Below, in pieces: positions 51,835 to 60,362 of a stretch of DNA of 64,000 bases; within the stretch, counting starts at the first letter, position 1, and the number at the start of each line of letters is the position of its first letter. The position numbers were made by a program, and so were the translations under genes. This DNA is from Alcaligenaceae bacterium SAGV5 (lineage in GTDB: Bacteria; Pseudomonadota; Gammaproteobacteria; Burkholderiales; Burkholderiaceae_B), in contig SPDP01000001.1 in the NCBI GenBank assembly GCA_009360345.1, positions 62,001 to 126,000 on the forward strand, read 5' to 3'. Below the pieces are notes generated by a model. It did no database searches. It saw nothing but the letters and a program-made list of their open reading frames with translations, and had not been told where the DNA came from.

Positions 51835-53252
51835 TGCCGCCGGCCGCCACCGCCGGGACCGCGCCGCCCGAACGCCTGTCGCCGCAGACCCGGCGCACCG
51901 CGTGGATCGTTTCGTCCATTTTCTTCGTCGAACAGCTCGACGCGACCAGCGTGGCGTCGGCGCTGCCCGCCATGGCGGCGGACCTGAACTCGGACACGGC
52001 CACGCTCAGCGCGACCATCACCGCCTACCTGCTCGGGCTGACCCTCCTGATCCCGCTGAGCGGCCGGCTGGCCGAACGCCATGGGGACAAGCGGGTGTTC
52101 GCCGGCGCGATCTGGCTGTTCCTGGCCAGTTCCATCGCCTGCGGTTTCGCGCCCAATGCCCTCGTCCTGGTCGTGCTGCGCTTCGTCCAGGGCATGGCGG
52201 GCGCCTTGATGGCGCCCGTCGGCCGGCTGATCGTGCTGCGGACCGCCGCCAGGCATGAACTCGTCGAGGCGATGGCCCTGGTGATCCTGCTTGCCATGAT
52301 CGCGCCCATGGTGGGGCCGTTCCTGGGAGGTCTCCTGACGACCTATGTGGGATGGCGCTGGATATTCTGGATCAACGTGCCGCTGTGCCTGGGCGCGCTA
52401 TGGCTGGTCCGGCGCTTCCTGCCCGCGACCGAGGGCAGGGGCGAGGGCGCGTTCGACCTGCGCGGCACGCTGCTGAGCGGTGCCGGCTTCGCCTGCCTGA
52501 TGTGGGGGCTGATGGCGCTGGCCGAGGCCCATGTCCGGACAGGGCCGGCCGTGGCGGCGCTGGTGGCCGGCGTGCTGCTGGTGGCGGCCTATGTCCGGCA
52601 CGCGCGGCGGGTCGCCGATCCGGTGTTGGCCCTGGACCTGCTGGCGCTGCGCAGCTTCCGCGATGCGATGGCGAGCGGTTCGGTCTTCCGCATCGCCGTG
52701 GGCGGCGTACCCTTCCTGCTGCCGGTGACCTTGCAGCAGCGCGACGGCTACAGTCCGCTGGAGGCGGGACTGGTGGTGCTCATACCGGCCGTGGGAGGCT
52801 TCGCGATGAAATTCTTCAGCGGCAAGATCCTGCGCCGGACCGGATACCGCAAGGGGTTGTTCCTGCATGGCGCGCTGGCGGCGGGCTGCCTGGCGGCGGC
52901 CGGATGGATCCCGCCGCGCGAGGCGCTGGTCGTGTACGCGGCGGCACTGTTCGGTTTCGGCTGGGCGCGTTCGCTGCAGATGAACGCCTACGGCACGCTG
53001 GCGTATGCCGACGTGGCCCGGTCCCGGCTGGCCGCCGCCACCAGTTTCTTCCTGTCCATCCAGAACCTGACGGTGGCCATGGGCGTGGCCGTGGCCGCCC
53101 TGCTGCTCAAGACCGGGACGGCGATCGGTACGGGCGGGGCCGCCTATTCCTGGGTTTATCTCGTCCTGGGCGCGGTCGCCCTGGGCAGCGCGGCCATGAC
53201 GCTCGCGATGCCGCCGTCGGCGGGCCGGGACCTTCTGCAAACCAAACGCTGA
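51834..53252 (+). CDS. MFS exporter, DHA2 (EmrB-like) family
   Basis: 472 residues with about 13-14 membrane segments. Motif C-like LAMIAPMVGPFLGGLLTTYVGWRWIFWINVPL and the D-[QR]-[LD]D start FFVEQLDATSVASALPAMAADL are typical of 14-helix drug exporters. It overlaps the ABC ATPase stop (TGATG). The operon link suggests export of a product of the dioxygenase pathway, but multidrug efflux is equally possible. Confidence 0.9.
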   Translation: MPPAATAGTAPPERLSPQTRRTAWIVSSIFFVEQLDATSVASALPAMAADLNSDTATLSATITAYLLGLTLLIPLSGRLAERHGDKRVFAGAIWLFLASSIACGFAPNALVLVVLRFVQGMAGALMAPVGRLIVLRTAARHELVEAMALVILLAMIAPMVGPFLGGLLTTYVGWRWIFWINVPLCLGALWLVRRFLPATEGRGEGAFDLRGTLLSGAGFACLMWGLMALAEAHVRTGPAVAALVAGVLLVAAYVRHARRVADPVLALDLLALRSFRDAMASGSVFRIAVGGVPFLLPVTLQQRDGYSPLEAGLVVLIPAVGGFAMKFFSGKILRRTGYRKGLFLHGALAAGCLAAAGWIPPREALVVYAAALFGFGWARSLQMNAYGTLAYADVARSRLAAATSFFLSIQNLTVAMGVAVAALLLKTGTAIGTGGAAYSWVYLVLGAVALGSAAMTLAMPPSAGRDLLQTKR

Positions 53253-53271
53253 TCTGTCACAAGGAATCTCC

Positions 53272-54087
53272 ATGAGCGCCGTGCTTCCCGCTTCCCATAC
53301 GGTTTTTCCCTTCATCTCCGCCGATGCCCTGGCGGCGGCCCTGGCCTCGGGAGGCGTGGCCGTGGTCTACGTCGCCCCCGATGGCGGTCCGCTGCCGGCG
53401 GAACCGATTCCAGGGTCCATCGGCACCGCGCTGCCCGCGCACTACGCCGATCCCGGCGATCCCGCCCGCGGCCGCCTGCCCCTGCCGTCGCCGGAGGCGG
53501 TCCGGCGCTGGACGGCCGAGGCGGACCTGGACCCGGACGGCGACATCGTCGTCTATGACGCCGCCAATGGCTCCGCCGCCGCGCGCGCGTGGTGGGTGCT
53601 GACCTGGGCCGGACTGCCGCGTGTCCGCATCCTGGACGGCGGCCTGGGCGCGTGGGCCGCCCGTAGCGGGGGCGCGGCGCCGCCGCCCGCGCAAACGGCC
53701 GTGCCTGAACTGGCGGCCATCGATACCGAGGCCATCGCCGCCGATTTTTCCGCATACCGCCTGTTCGACGCGCGCGCGGCGGCGGCCTATGCGGGAGATG
53801 GCAAACAGCCGGCCCACCTGCCGGGCGCGGTCAGCAGCCCGGCAGGCATCTGGCAGGATGCGGACGGCCGCCTGCTGCCCTTCGCCCAGCGCGAGGCCCT
53901 GGCGCGCAAGCTCGGGCTGTTCGACGATGACGGGCGGCCGGTGGTGGCCTACTGCGGATCGGGCGTGGCGGCCGCCTACTGGATCGCCGCCGTGCAGGAC
54001 CTGGGCGTGAAGGCGGCGCTGTACGCGGGCTCGTGGAGCGCCTGGTCCAGCGATCCGGCGCGGGTGGCGGCCGCCGCGCCGGCATGA
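53272..54087 (+). CDS. Thiosulfate/3-mercaptopyruvate sulfurtransferase (two rhodanese domains)
   Basis: 271 residues with two rhodanese-like domains; the C-terminal one has the active cysteine in VVAYCGSGVAAAYW (CGSGV loop), which suits the mercaptopyruvate sulfurtransferase type. DGGLGAWAA marks the end of the first domain. Its position after a sulfonate-type ABC transporter supports a role in sulfur handling. It starts 19 bases after the MFS gene. Confidence 0.88.
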   Translation: MSAVLPASHTVFPFISADALAAALASGGVAVVYVAPDGGPLPAEPIPGSIGTALPAHYADPGDPARGRLPLPSPEAVRRWTAEADLDPDGDIVVYDAANGSAAARAWWVLTWAGLPRVRILDGGLGAWAARSGGAAPPPAQTAVPELAAIDTEAIAADFSAYRLFDARAAAAYAGDGKQPAHLPGAVSSPAGIWQDADGRLLPFAQREALARKLGLFDDDGRPVVAYCGSGVAAAYWIAAVQDLGVKAALYAGSWSAWSSDPARVAAAAPA

Positions 54088-54120
54088 CCGCCGACGATTT
54101 CCATTACAATCCCGCCTCCT

Positions 54121-54196
54121 GCCGGTGTAGCTCAGTTGGTAGAGCAGCTCACTTGTAATGAGAAGGTCGAGGGTTCGATTCCTTTCACCGGCACCA
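54121..54196 (+). tRNA. tRNA-Thr (anticodon UGU)
   Basis: 76-base cloverleaf. The acceptor arms GCCGGTG and CACCGGC pair fully; D-loop GCTCAGTTGGTAGAGC; anticodon loop CTTGTAA with anticodon TGT; T-arm GAGGGTTCGATTCCTTT. The CCA end is encoded. Confidence 0.95.
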
Positions 54197-54238
54197 CCGC
54201 CTTGTCTCCCTGGATGGAAAGCTGCCTGACAAGGCCAT

Positions 54239-54267
54239 TTGACTTATTGCGCTTTTCAGTCCATAGT
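54239..54267 (+). promoter_or_regulatory. cspA promoter
   Basis: TTGACT (54239-54244) and CATAGT (54262-54267) with 17 bases between. Transcription would start near 54275 and give a leader of about 125 bases before the cold-shock gene, a length usual for cold-shock mRNAs. Confidence 0.65.
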
Positions 54268-54400
54268 CCGCCAGCCACGGCCTTCAAGAGTCGTAATCTA
54301 GTTCAGTCAAAGTCCACGATAGCGGTCTTCGTCGTTCCAATTTCTTCCTTGAGTGTCGTGAGTTGACGGGAAATCCGTTTTTTATCCCCAAGGAAATGAC

Positions 54401-54607
54401 ATGGAACAAACAGGCGTCGTCAAGTGGTTCAACTCTGAGAAGGGCTTCGGCTTCATCATGCCGGATTCGGGCGGAAAGGACCTTTTCGCGCACTTTTCGG
54501 AAATCCAGGGCAGCGGCCATCGCTCCCTCGAAGAGAACCAGCGCGTGAGCTTCATCGCTGGCCAGGGCGCGAAAGGCCCGGCTGCGACCAAGATCAAAGT
54601 GCTCTGA
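54401..54607 (+). CDS. Cold-shock protein, CspA family
   Basis: 68 residues, single cold-shock domain. RNP1 is KGFGFIMP and RNP2 is [24 protein letters not shown] is the family start. It binds single-stranded RNA and DNA as an RNA chaperone. AAGGAAATGAC precedes the ATG. Long leader and a dedicated terminator show a monocistronic unit. Confidence 0.95.
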   Translation: MEQTGVVKWFNSEKGFGFIMPDSGGKDLFAHFSEIQGSGHRSLEENQRVSFIAGQGAKGPAATKIKVL

Positions 54608-54635
54608 GCTTGCGTAAGCAGGCCGATTGAAAGCC

Positions 54636-54659
54636 AACAGCTCCTTCGGGAGCTGTTTT
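54636..54659 (+). terminator. Intrinsic terminator of the cold-shock gene
   Basis: AACAGCTCC/GGAGCTGTT stem with TTCG tetraloop, followed by TTTT. It lies 29 bases after the stop and separates the gene from convergent infA. Confidence 0.88.
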
Positions 54660-54682
54660 CAATTGGGCGGCTTGCGCCGCTG

Positions 54683-54946
54683 TCACTTCCTCCGGGGCTT
54701 GGGGCCGGGGGTGGCGGCAGGGCGCCCCGCGATATGGCGGAACGTGATGCGGCCTTTGGTCATGTCGTAGGGGGACATTTCGAGCGTGACGTCGTCACCC
54801 GCGAGTACGCGGATGTTGAACTTGCGCATCTTTCCGCCGGAGTACGCGGTGATCTCGAAGCCGTTTTCCAGCGTGACCCGGAATCGTGAGTCAGGCAGGA
54901 CCTCGTTGACCACGCCACGCATTTCGATCAAATCTTCCTTGGGCAA
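54683..54946 (-). CDS. infA: Translation initiation factor IF-1, probable second copy
   Basis: 87 residues, S1-like OB fold: [70 protein letters not shown], longer than the typical 72 by a basic tail (PGPKPRRK). Betaproteobacteria commonly have one infA in the ribosomal protein operon and a second elsewhere; pairing with a cold-shock gene points to the second. A perfect TATAAT -10 lies at 55036-55041 on the minus strand. Confidence 0.94.
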   Translation of the reverse strand: MPKEDLIEMRGVVNEVLPDSRFRVTLENGFEITAYSGGKMRKFNIRVLAGDDVTLEMSPYDMTKGRITFRHIAGRPAATPGPKPRRK

Positions 54947-55035
54947 ACTGCTCGCTCCTAAATGGGTCTGGCGAAGAAGTCAGTGACCCGGTGATGGGCC
55001 ACGTTGCCCTGTTTGCGGCAATTGGGCAACCCACC

Positions 55036-55041
55036 ATTATA
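55036..55041 (-). promoter_or_regulatory. -10 box of infA
   Basis: TATAAT on the minus strand, 90 bases before the infA start. No strong -35 is seen (AAGGAC 16 bases upstream). Confidence 0.5.
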
Positions 55042-55160
55042 CCCGGAGACTGGCTGAGTCCTTGGCGGTATTATGAAAAGAAAAGCAAACACCGGATCAC
55101 CAGGGTGGACGGGCGAGTCCTTTCCCCTGTATCTCCCGCACGCGTGACGCAAGAGACTCG

Positions 55161-56420
55161 ATGACAAGCACCGCACCGGCCTGGCTGATGCCAGTAGTGG
55201 CCATTTGCATTCTGCAGACCATTTCGTCGTTCCTGACCCGCCTCATCCCCATCGTCGCGCCGGCCATGTCCGTGGAGTTCGGCTGGAGCGGCAGTTCCAT
55301 CGGCTACCTGACCGCGAGCAATTCGATGGGCGGATTGGCCATCCTGCTCGCAGGCTCCGCATTGTTCAAGCAGATCGGCGGAATGCGCACCTTGCAGCTG
55401 ACGTTGTCGTTGGGCGCGGTCTGCCTGGCGTTCCTGCTGTATCCCAGCCTGGGCGTGGCGCTGGCCGCATGTTTTGCCATGGGCCTGAGCAATGGCGCCG
55501 CCAATCCGGCCGGCAGCGAAGTCCTGCAAAGATTTTCGCCGCCGGGCAAGCGCAATCTGATGTTCTCGATCAAGCAGGCCGGGGTGCCCCTGGGAGGCGT
55601 GATGGCCGGGCTGCTCGTGCCCGTGGTGGTGGCGCTGGCGGGCTGGCGCATGGCGCTGCTGGCCTGCGCGGTGGTGGTGTTGCTGCCCATCGTGCTGACC
55701 TGGAGGCTGAGCGCCGGCCTGGATGAGATCCCCGCGAGAACCGGACGGGCCTTCCCGAGGCCGACGTGGCGCTCGTTGCGTACCCTGGGCGTGCCTTTGG
55801 CATCGCTGATGAACAACCGCGGCCTGCTGCAGATCTCCATCGTGGGCAGCTTGTTCGCCGTGTCCCAGAGTTGCTGGTTCACGTTCACCGTGGTCTATCT
55901 GGTGGACGGCCTGGGTTATTCCCTCGGGCGGGCCGGGATGGTGTTCGCCGTGATGCAGGCGGGCGGCGTGATCGGCCGCATCGCACTGGGCTGGCTGTCC
56001 GACCATCTGCGGTCGGCTACCGCGGTGTTGTCGATCGCGGCCGTGCTTTCGGCGGTGACGACCGCGCTGCTGGGGCTGACCAGTCCGGAGTGGCCGCTGT
56101 GGGCGGCCCTCTTGCTCGCGTTCATCGCGGGGTGTTCGGCCGCGAGCTGGAATGGCGTGCAGATCGCCGAAGTGGCACGCCGGTCGCCGCCGCACATGAT
56201 TTCGGAAACCGCCGCGGGATCCAGCATCCTGGTCAACCTGACCAATATCGTGGCGCCGACGTTGTTCGCGGTGTTCGTCTCGGCCGGCGGCGGCTATGGC
56301 CATGCCTTCATCTGTGCCGGGGCGTTTTCTCTGCTGGTGCTCGTCTGCCTGCCGCGCGACCGCGGCGATGCCGGTACGCAGGAATGCCCGGTGAGCCGAC
56401 GGTTGCCTCCGCTGTCGTGA
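55161..56420 (+). CDS. MFS transporter, function unknown
   Basis: 419 residues with twelve predicted membrane segments. Segments such as GLSNGAANPAGSEVLQRFSPPGKRNLMFSIKQAGVPLGGVMAGLLVP resemble the cyanate/CynX-like and NarK-like branch of MFS carriers (conserved K-Q-A-G-x-P-x-G loop). It is alone, divergent from infA, with no substrate clue from neighbours. ATG at 55161 has only a weak ribosome-binding site (AGAGAC). Confidence 0.85.
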   Translation: MTSTAPAWLMPVVAICILQTISSFLTRLIPIVAPAMSVEFGWSGSSIGYLTASNSMGGLAILLAGSALFKQIGGMRTLQLTLSLGAVCLAFLLYPSLGVALAACFAMGLSNGAANPAGSEVLQRFSPPGKRNLMFSIKQAGVPLGGVMAGLLVPVVVALAGWRMALLACAVVVLLPIVLTWRLSAGLDEIPARTGRAFPRPTWRSLRTLGVPLASLMNNRGLLQISIVGSLFAVSQSCWFTFTVVYLVDGLGYSLGRAGMVFAVMQAGGVIGRIALGWLSDHLRSATAVLSIAAVLSAVTTALLGLTSPEWPLWAALLLAFIAGCSAASWNGVQIAEVARRSPPHMISETAAGSSILVNLTNIVAPTLFAVFVSAGGGYGHAFICAGAFSLLVLVCLPRDRGDAGTQECPVSRRLPPLS

Positions 56421-56423
56421 CGG

Positions 56424-56726
56424 TCAACCGACGGCGCTGCGCCTGGCCCGCGGGGCACGCGGCCGGGGCGCGACGCCCAGGCGCGGGTCGCGTTCCAGCG
56501 CGCGCCGCGCCAGCCTGGCCGCGACGGTTTCGAACTCGGGATGGTCCTGGGGCAGGTACAGCCATTTGCCCAGCACCGCATGAGGCCGCAGCGCGGGCTC
56601 GTCGGCCATGAGCGCGGCGTGCCGGTCCCTGGACGTGCACACCAGCAGGCCGTTCCACGGGTCGCCCCGGTCCGCCGCCACGAGGCACAGCAGGTCGTCC
56701 AGGTAGGCGGCGAGGCAGCCGAACAT
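56424..56726 (-). CDS. Conserved unknown protein, start codon unclear
   Basis: The ATG at 56726 gives 100 residues (MFGCLAAYLDDLLCLVAADRGDPWNGLLVC..VLGKWLYLPQDHPEFE). The frame stays open upstream and reads SLLWIFEPLERDAGYSSKRM, which looks like protein, up to about 56799, and continues into repeat copy 11. No ATG, GTG or TTG lies in this extension; only CTG codons. The real start may therefore be CTG, or the original start region may have been lost. The K-R-M-F-G segment is reminiscent of TfoX N-terminal-like proteins, but the family is not certain. Confidence 0.6.
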   Translation of the reverse strand: MFGCLAAYLDDLLCLVAADRGDPWNGLLVCTSRDRHAALMADEPALRPHAVLGKWLYLPQDHPEFETVAARLARRALERDPRLGVAPRPRAPRARRSAVG

Positions 56727-56844
56727 GCGCTTGCTGGAGTAGCCGGCGTCCCGTTCCAGCGGCTCGAAGATCCACAGCAGCGAGTTGCGAGGCGCGGCGG
56801 CCTGCCGGCGGGGCGGCGCGAAGGGGAGGGGGCGGTCCTGGGGG

Positions 56845-56933
56845 GTAAGCCCCCGCCCTGCGCGCTTGCGCGCGCCCCCCCGGGGGGGCGATGCGGGCGG
56901 ACCGGCGGAGCCGGATCCGCGGCATCCTGGGTC
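56845..56933 (+). repeat. Intergenic palindromic repeat, copy 11
   Basis: Plus-strand copy between the unknown minus-strand gene and the LOG gene: TAAGCCCCCGCC lead, TGCGCGCTTGCGCGCG head, CCCCCCC/GGGGGGG hairpin, GATGCGGGCGGACCGGC..GCCGGATCCGCGGCATC stem, CCTGGGTC tail. Here no gene ends just before it in its own direction. Confidence 0.85.
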
Positions 56934-56981
56934 GAAGGTGCCTGGGTCCGGGGGCGGTAAGGGTTCTTAAGGGAATTTTAG

Positions 56982-57566
56982 ATGGATGCGGTTTGTGTGT
57001 ATTGCGGGGCCAGTGCCGGGAGCGATCCTTTCTTTGCCGAGGTGGCGCGTGATTTCGGGCGCGCGGTGGCGAGGCGGGGGATGCGGCTGGTGTATGGTGG
57101 CGGCAGCGTCGGGTTGATGGGGCACGTGGCCAATGCGGCGCTCGAGACGGGCGGGCAGGTGACCGGTGTCATCCCCGAGCGGCTCTGGGAAAAAGAGGTC
57201 GGGCACAAGGGCCTGACCGACATGTACGTCGTGCCCACCATGCACGCCCGCAAGGCCCGCATGGTCGAACTCTCGGACGCCTTCGTCGCGCTGCCCGGCG
57301 GTTTCGGCACGCTGGACGAACTTTTCGAGGTGCTGACCTGGCAACAGATCGGCTACCACTCCAAGCCGGTGGGGTTGCTCAACGCCAACGGCTATTACGA
57401 TGCCTTGCTTGCCTTCGCGCGCCATGCCCATGAACAGGGTTTCGTGCGCGCGGTGCATCTCGAGGCGCTGATCGTCGACACCGATATCGACCGCCTGCTG
57501 GACCGCCTGGCCAGCGCGCAGCCGGTACATGTGGACCGATGGGTCAAGAACAGCGACGCGGTCTGA
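56982..57566 (+). CDS. LOG-family nucleoside 5'-monophosphate phosphoribohydrolase
   Basis: 194 residues. The family signature PGGFGTLDE and GGGSVGLMG are present, with the usual MDAVCVYCGASAGSDP start. LOG proteins cut the N-glycosidic bond of cytokinin ribotides or AMP; in bacteria many are general AMP/CMP-type hydrolases. Followed by a Bug receptor after 44 bases. Confidence 0.93.
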   Translation: MDAVCVYCGASAGSDPFFAEVARDFGRAVARRGMRLVYGGGSVGLMGHVANAALETGGQVTGVIPERLWEKEVGHKGLTDMYVVPTMHARKARMVELSDAFVALPGGFGTLDELFEVLTWQQIGYHSKPVGLLNANGYYDALLAFARHAHEQGFVRAVHLEALIVDTDIDRLLDRLASAQPVHVDRWVKNSDAV

Positions 57567-57610
57567 AACAGTCCCGCCCGCCAGTCCAACACCAAATAAC
57601 GGAGATATCC

Positions 57611-58612
57611 ATGCATTCTTCCGCATCCTCCGCGCCGGCCCTACGCCGCCGCCTGCTTGGCGCGGCCGTGGCCGCCGGCCTGATGGCCGCCACCCCCGCC
57701 TTCGCCCAGCATGACTGGCCCAGCCGTCCCATCAAGCTGGTCGTGCCGTTCCCGGCCGGCTCGTCGCCCGACATCATCGCGCGCGTGATCTCGCAGCCGC
57801 TCGCCAAGCAGCTCGGGCAGGCGATCGTGATCGACAACAAGCCTGGCGCCGGCGGCAATATCGGTACCGGCACCGTGGCCCATGCCACGCCGGACGGCTA
57901 CACCATGCTGTTCACCATCAACGGGCCGCTGGCCACCGCCCCCGCGCTCTACACCAAGCTCAACTACGACCCGCTGAAGGACCTCGCGCCCGTCACGCTG
58001 GTCGCCACCAGCCCCAACGTGCTGGTCGTGCCGCCCTCGCTGAACGTCGACTCGGTCGGCGCCTTCACCTCGCTGGTGAAGAAGGAGCCGGGCAAGCTGA
58101 ACTATGGCACCGTCGGCGCCGGCAGTTCCGCCCACCTGGCGATGGAACTGCTCAAGGGCAAGGAAAACCTGGACATCCTGCACGTGCCGTACGCCGGCTT
58201 CCCGCAGGTCGTGACCGCCATGCTGGGCGGCCAGGTGCAGGCCGGCTTCATGGTGCCCGCCATCGCCATGCCGCAGGTGCGCGACGGCAAGCTCAAGGCA
58301 CTGGCCGTGACCAGCACCAAGCGCAGCCCGGCGCTGCCCGACCTGCCGACCATGGCGGAGCAGGGCGTGCCCGATTTCGAGGTGATCTCCTGGCAGGCCA
58401 TCCTGGTGCCCGCCGGCACGCCGCAGCCCATCGTCGACCGGCTGAACAAGGAGCTGGTCCAGATCATCAAGAGCGAGGAAGTGCAGAAGCAACTGACCGC
58501 GCAGTACTTCACCGCCGCGCCGTCCACCCCGGCCGAGCTGACCGCGCTGATCAAGAAGGAACAGCAGACGCTGGGCGCGGTGATCAAGCGCCTGAATCTG
58601 ACGCTGGATTGA
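57611..58612 (+). CDS. Bug-family (TctC) periplasmic substrate-binding protein
   Basis: 333 residues. Twin-arginine-like LRRRLLGAAVAAGLMAATPAFA signal peptide, then WPSRPIKLVVPFPAGSSPDIIAR, GAGGNIGTGTVAHATPDGYTMLF, LNYGTVGAGSSAHLAMELLK and VPYAGFPQVVTAMLGGQVQAGF. Complete, unlike the one at 4672. The ligand is unknown and no TctAB genes are nearby. GGAGATATCC precedes the ATG; a strong terminator follows. Confidence 0.93.
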   Translation: MHSSASSAPALRRRLLGAAVAAGLMAATPAFAQHDWPSRPIKLVVPFPAGSSPDIIARVISQPLAKQLGQAIVIDNKPGAGGNIGTGTVAHATPDGYTMLFTINGPLATAPALYTKLNYDPLKDLAPVTLVATSPNVLVVPPSLNVDSVGAFTSLVKKEPGKLNYGTVGAGSSAHLAMELLKGKENLDILHVPYAGFPQVVTAMLGGQVQAGFMVPAIAMPQVRDGKLKALAVTSTKRSPALPDLPTMAEQGVPDFEVISWQAILVPAGTPQPIVDRLNKELVQIIKSEEVQKQLTAQYFTAAPSTPAELTALIKKEQQTLGAVIKRLNLTLD

Positions 58613-58638
58613 GCCGGTCGGCTCCGTTCCCGCAAGCG

Positions 58639-58665
58639 CGGCGCCCCTCGGGGCGCCGTTTTTTT
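58639..58665 (+). terminator. Terminator of the Bug gene
   Basis: CGGCGCCCC/GGGGCGCCG stem followed by seven T residues, 26 bases after the stop. It separates the gene from convergent DUF2182. Confidence 0.92.
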
Positions 58666-58671
58666 GGTGCT

Positions 58672-59487
58672 TCAGGCCGTCTGCGCCGCCCGCGCCAGCA
58701 TGAGCATGCCGGCCGTGGCCAGGGCCGATCCGGTGATGCGCGCCACCCGTGCTCCCCCGGGCGCGAGACGTTCTCCGGCCGTGGCCGCCGTGGCGATCGC
58801 CATGGCCCGCCAGTCCATCATGCCGATGGCAAGCAGGCTGGCGGTTAGGCCGGCGCAGGACACGCCGCAGCGCAGGCCCAGTTGCAGCCCGTGGCGCCAT
58901 GCCGCGCCAGGGCGCGCGCACGGCACGGCGGCGCGGCCATCGAGGTGGCAACCGGCCAGGTAGCGGGCCTTGAGCGCGGTGAGCTGGAACAGGCCGCCCG
59001 CCAGGAGGGCGAGACTCGTCGCCGCGGGACCCAGGCGCGCCAGCGCGGGGACCTGCGCCTGCAGCGCGGCCAGGGCGGCGCCCAGCGGAAACACCAGGAG
59101 GCCGATCAGCGTCCACGTGCAGAAGTATCCCAGGCCGGCCATCGAGGCCAGTCCGTCCGCGTGGCGCGAGCCGGTGCCATGCAGCCGGCGGCGGTAGCGC
59201 CATAGCGCGGGCGCGACGGCCGGCAGCATCATCGCCACCGCCATGGCCGTCCACATGCCCAGGAAGGCCGCGAGTAGGCCAGCCCATGTCCCGCCCGGCG
59301 AGGGCCGCCAGGGCATCGCCACCATGTTCCCGCACAGGACGGCCATGCCGGCCATGGCCCGCATGGCGGCGTTCCAGGCCAGGACGGCGGCGGCCATCGC
59401 CAGTGCCGTGCCGCCGAGGAAGCGCAGGCCGGCATGCCGCCATGCGGGCGCGAGCGCCGCCCCCGTTTCAGCGCCCGGCGTACTCAT
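58672..59487 (-). CDS. DUF2182-family integral membrane protein
   Basis: 271 residues, about six membrane segments. Family blocks include MWTAMAVAMMLPAVAPALWRYRR, then LFQLTALKARYLAGCHLDG and GLQLGLRCGVSCAGLTASLLAIGMMD, with cysteines and histidines that have led to the label 'predicted metal-binding integral membrane protein'. Function unknown. It overlaps the upstream DUF899 gene by 20 bases, so the two are translationally linked. Confidence 0.85.
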   Translation of the reverse strand: MSTPGAETGAALAPAWRHAGLRFLGGTALAMAAAVLAWNAAMRAMAGMAVLCGNMVAMPWRPSPGGTWAGLLAAFLGMWTAMAVAMMLPAVAPALWRYRRRLHGTGSRHADGLASMAGLGYFCTWTLIGLLVFPLGAALAALQAQVPALARLGPAATSLALLAGGLFQLTALKARYLAGCHLDGRAAVPCARPGAAWRHGLQLGLRCGVSCAGLTASLLAIGMMDWRAMAIATAATAGERLAPGGARVARITGSALATAGMLMLARAAQTA

Positions 59488-60241
59488 CGCGGCGGCGCCA
59501 CCACACGCCCTGCTCGTTGCGTCCCAGTGGCGCGCGGTCCAGCCACTGGTACATGCCCCAGAGCCCGTCCAGCCCGCGCGCGTAGGTGGAATAGGTGTGG
59601 TAGACGGTGCCGTCCTCGATTGCGAAGGCGCTCATGCCAGGGCGTTCGCGCAGATAGGTATTGGCGTCGGTGCCGCACATCGCGGCCAGACGGCCCTCGG
59701 GGCCCTGGCCGGTGCCTGCGGGGGCCGGATGGCATCCGCAGGCGGGTTCGCGCCGGTAGTTGTAGGCTATGCCTTGCTCGAACTGCTGGGCCTCGGTGTG
59801 CGAGGCGCCGAAGTCGAAGTTGAAGCCGGCATCCCGGGACGAGGCCCAGGGGAAGCGCCAGCCCATGCGCTGCTTGTATGCCCGCAGCTTGGCCAGCGGG
59901 GCGCGCGAGACCGCCATCAGCATGACGTCGTGGTTGGCCAGGTGGACGGCGAAGCCGTCGAAGCTGTCGGCGATCGATGAGCAGGATGGGCATCCGGCCT
60001 GGTAGTCGGGACCGAACATGAAGTGGTAGACGAGCAGTTGCGAGCGTCCCTGGAAAAGATCGGCCAGCGAGGCTCGGCCCTGGTCGGTGTCGAAGCGGTA
60101 GTCCTTGTCGATCGCCACCCAGGGCAGCGCCCGGCGCCGCTGCGCCAGTTCGTCCGACTGCCGCGTCAAGGCTTTCTCGGCCTCCAGCAGGTCGAGCCGC
60201 GCGGCCAGCCATTCTTCCTGTGTACCTGTGATGTGTCGCAT
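59468..60241 (-). CDS. DUF899-family thioredoxin-fold protein
   Basis: 257 residues. Core pattern of DUF899: RRALPWVAIDKDYRFDTDQGRASLADLFQGRSQLLVYHFMFGPDYQAGCPSCSSIADSFDGFAVHLANHDV. The GCPSCS pair is a thioredoxin-like site; the tail FHTYSTYARGLD-like segment (VYHTYSTYARGLDGLWGMYQWLD) is conserved. Probably a thiol or peroxide related function; unproven. Divergent from the double winged-helix regulator at 60363, a frequent neighbour. Confidence 0.87.
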   Translation of the reverse strand: MRHITGTQEEWLAARLDLLEAEKALTRQSDELAQRRRALPWVAIDKDYRFDTDQGRASLADLFQGRSQLLVYHFMFGPDYQAGCPSCSSIADSFDGFAVHLANHDVMLMAVSRAPLAKLRAYKQRMGWRFPWASSRDAGFNFDFGASHTEAQQFEQGIAYNYRREPACGCHPAPAGTGQGPEGRLAAMCGTDANTYLRERPGMSAFAIEDGTVYHTYSTYARGLDGLWGMYQWLDRAPLGRNEQGVWWRRRDEYAGR

Positions 60242-60362
60242 CGTTTTCTCCTTGGATTTCCCGTCGATCGCGCCTGGTTGGCGCGACGTATCGGCGGGGG
60301 GCGTGTGCTAGATTAGGATCGGGCCGCCGCACGGCGGGAGTGACAAATGTGGCGGGATTCGG

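Noticed and set aside
54136..54366. 76-codon frame starting inside the tRNA gene
   Set aside because: It overlaps tRNA-Thr and the cspA promoter and leader; no coding features.
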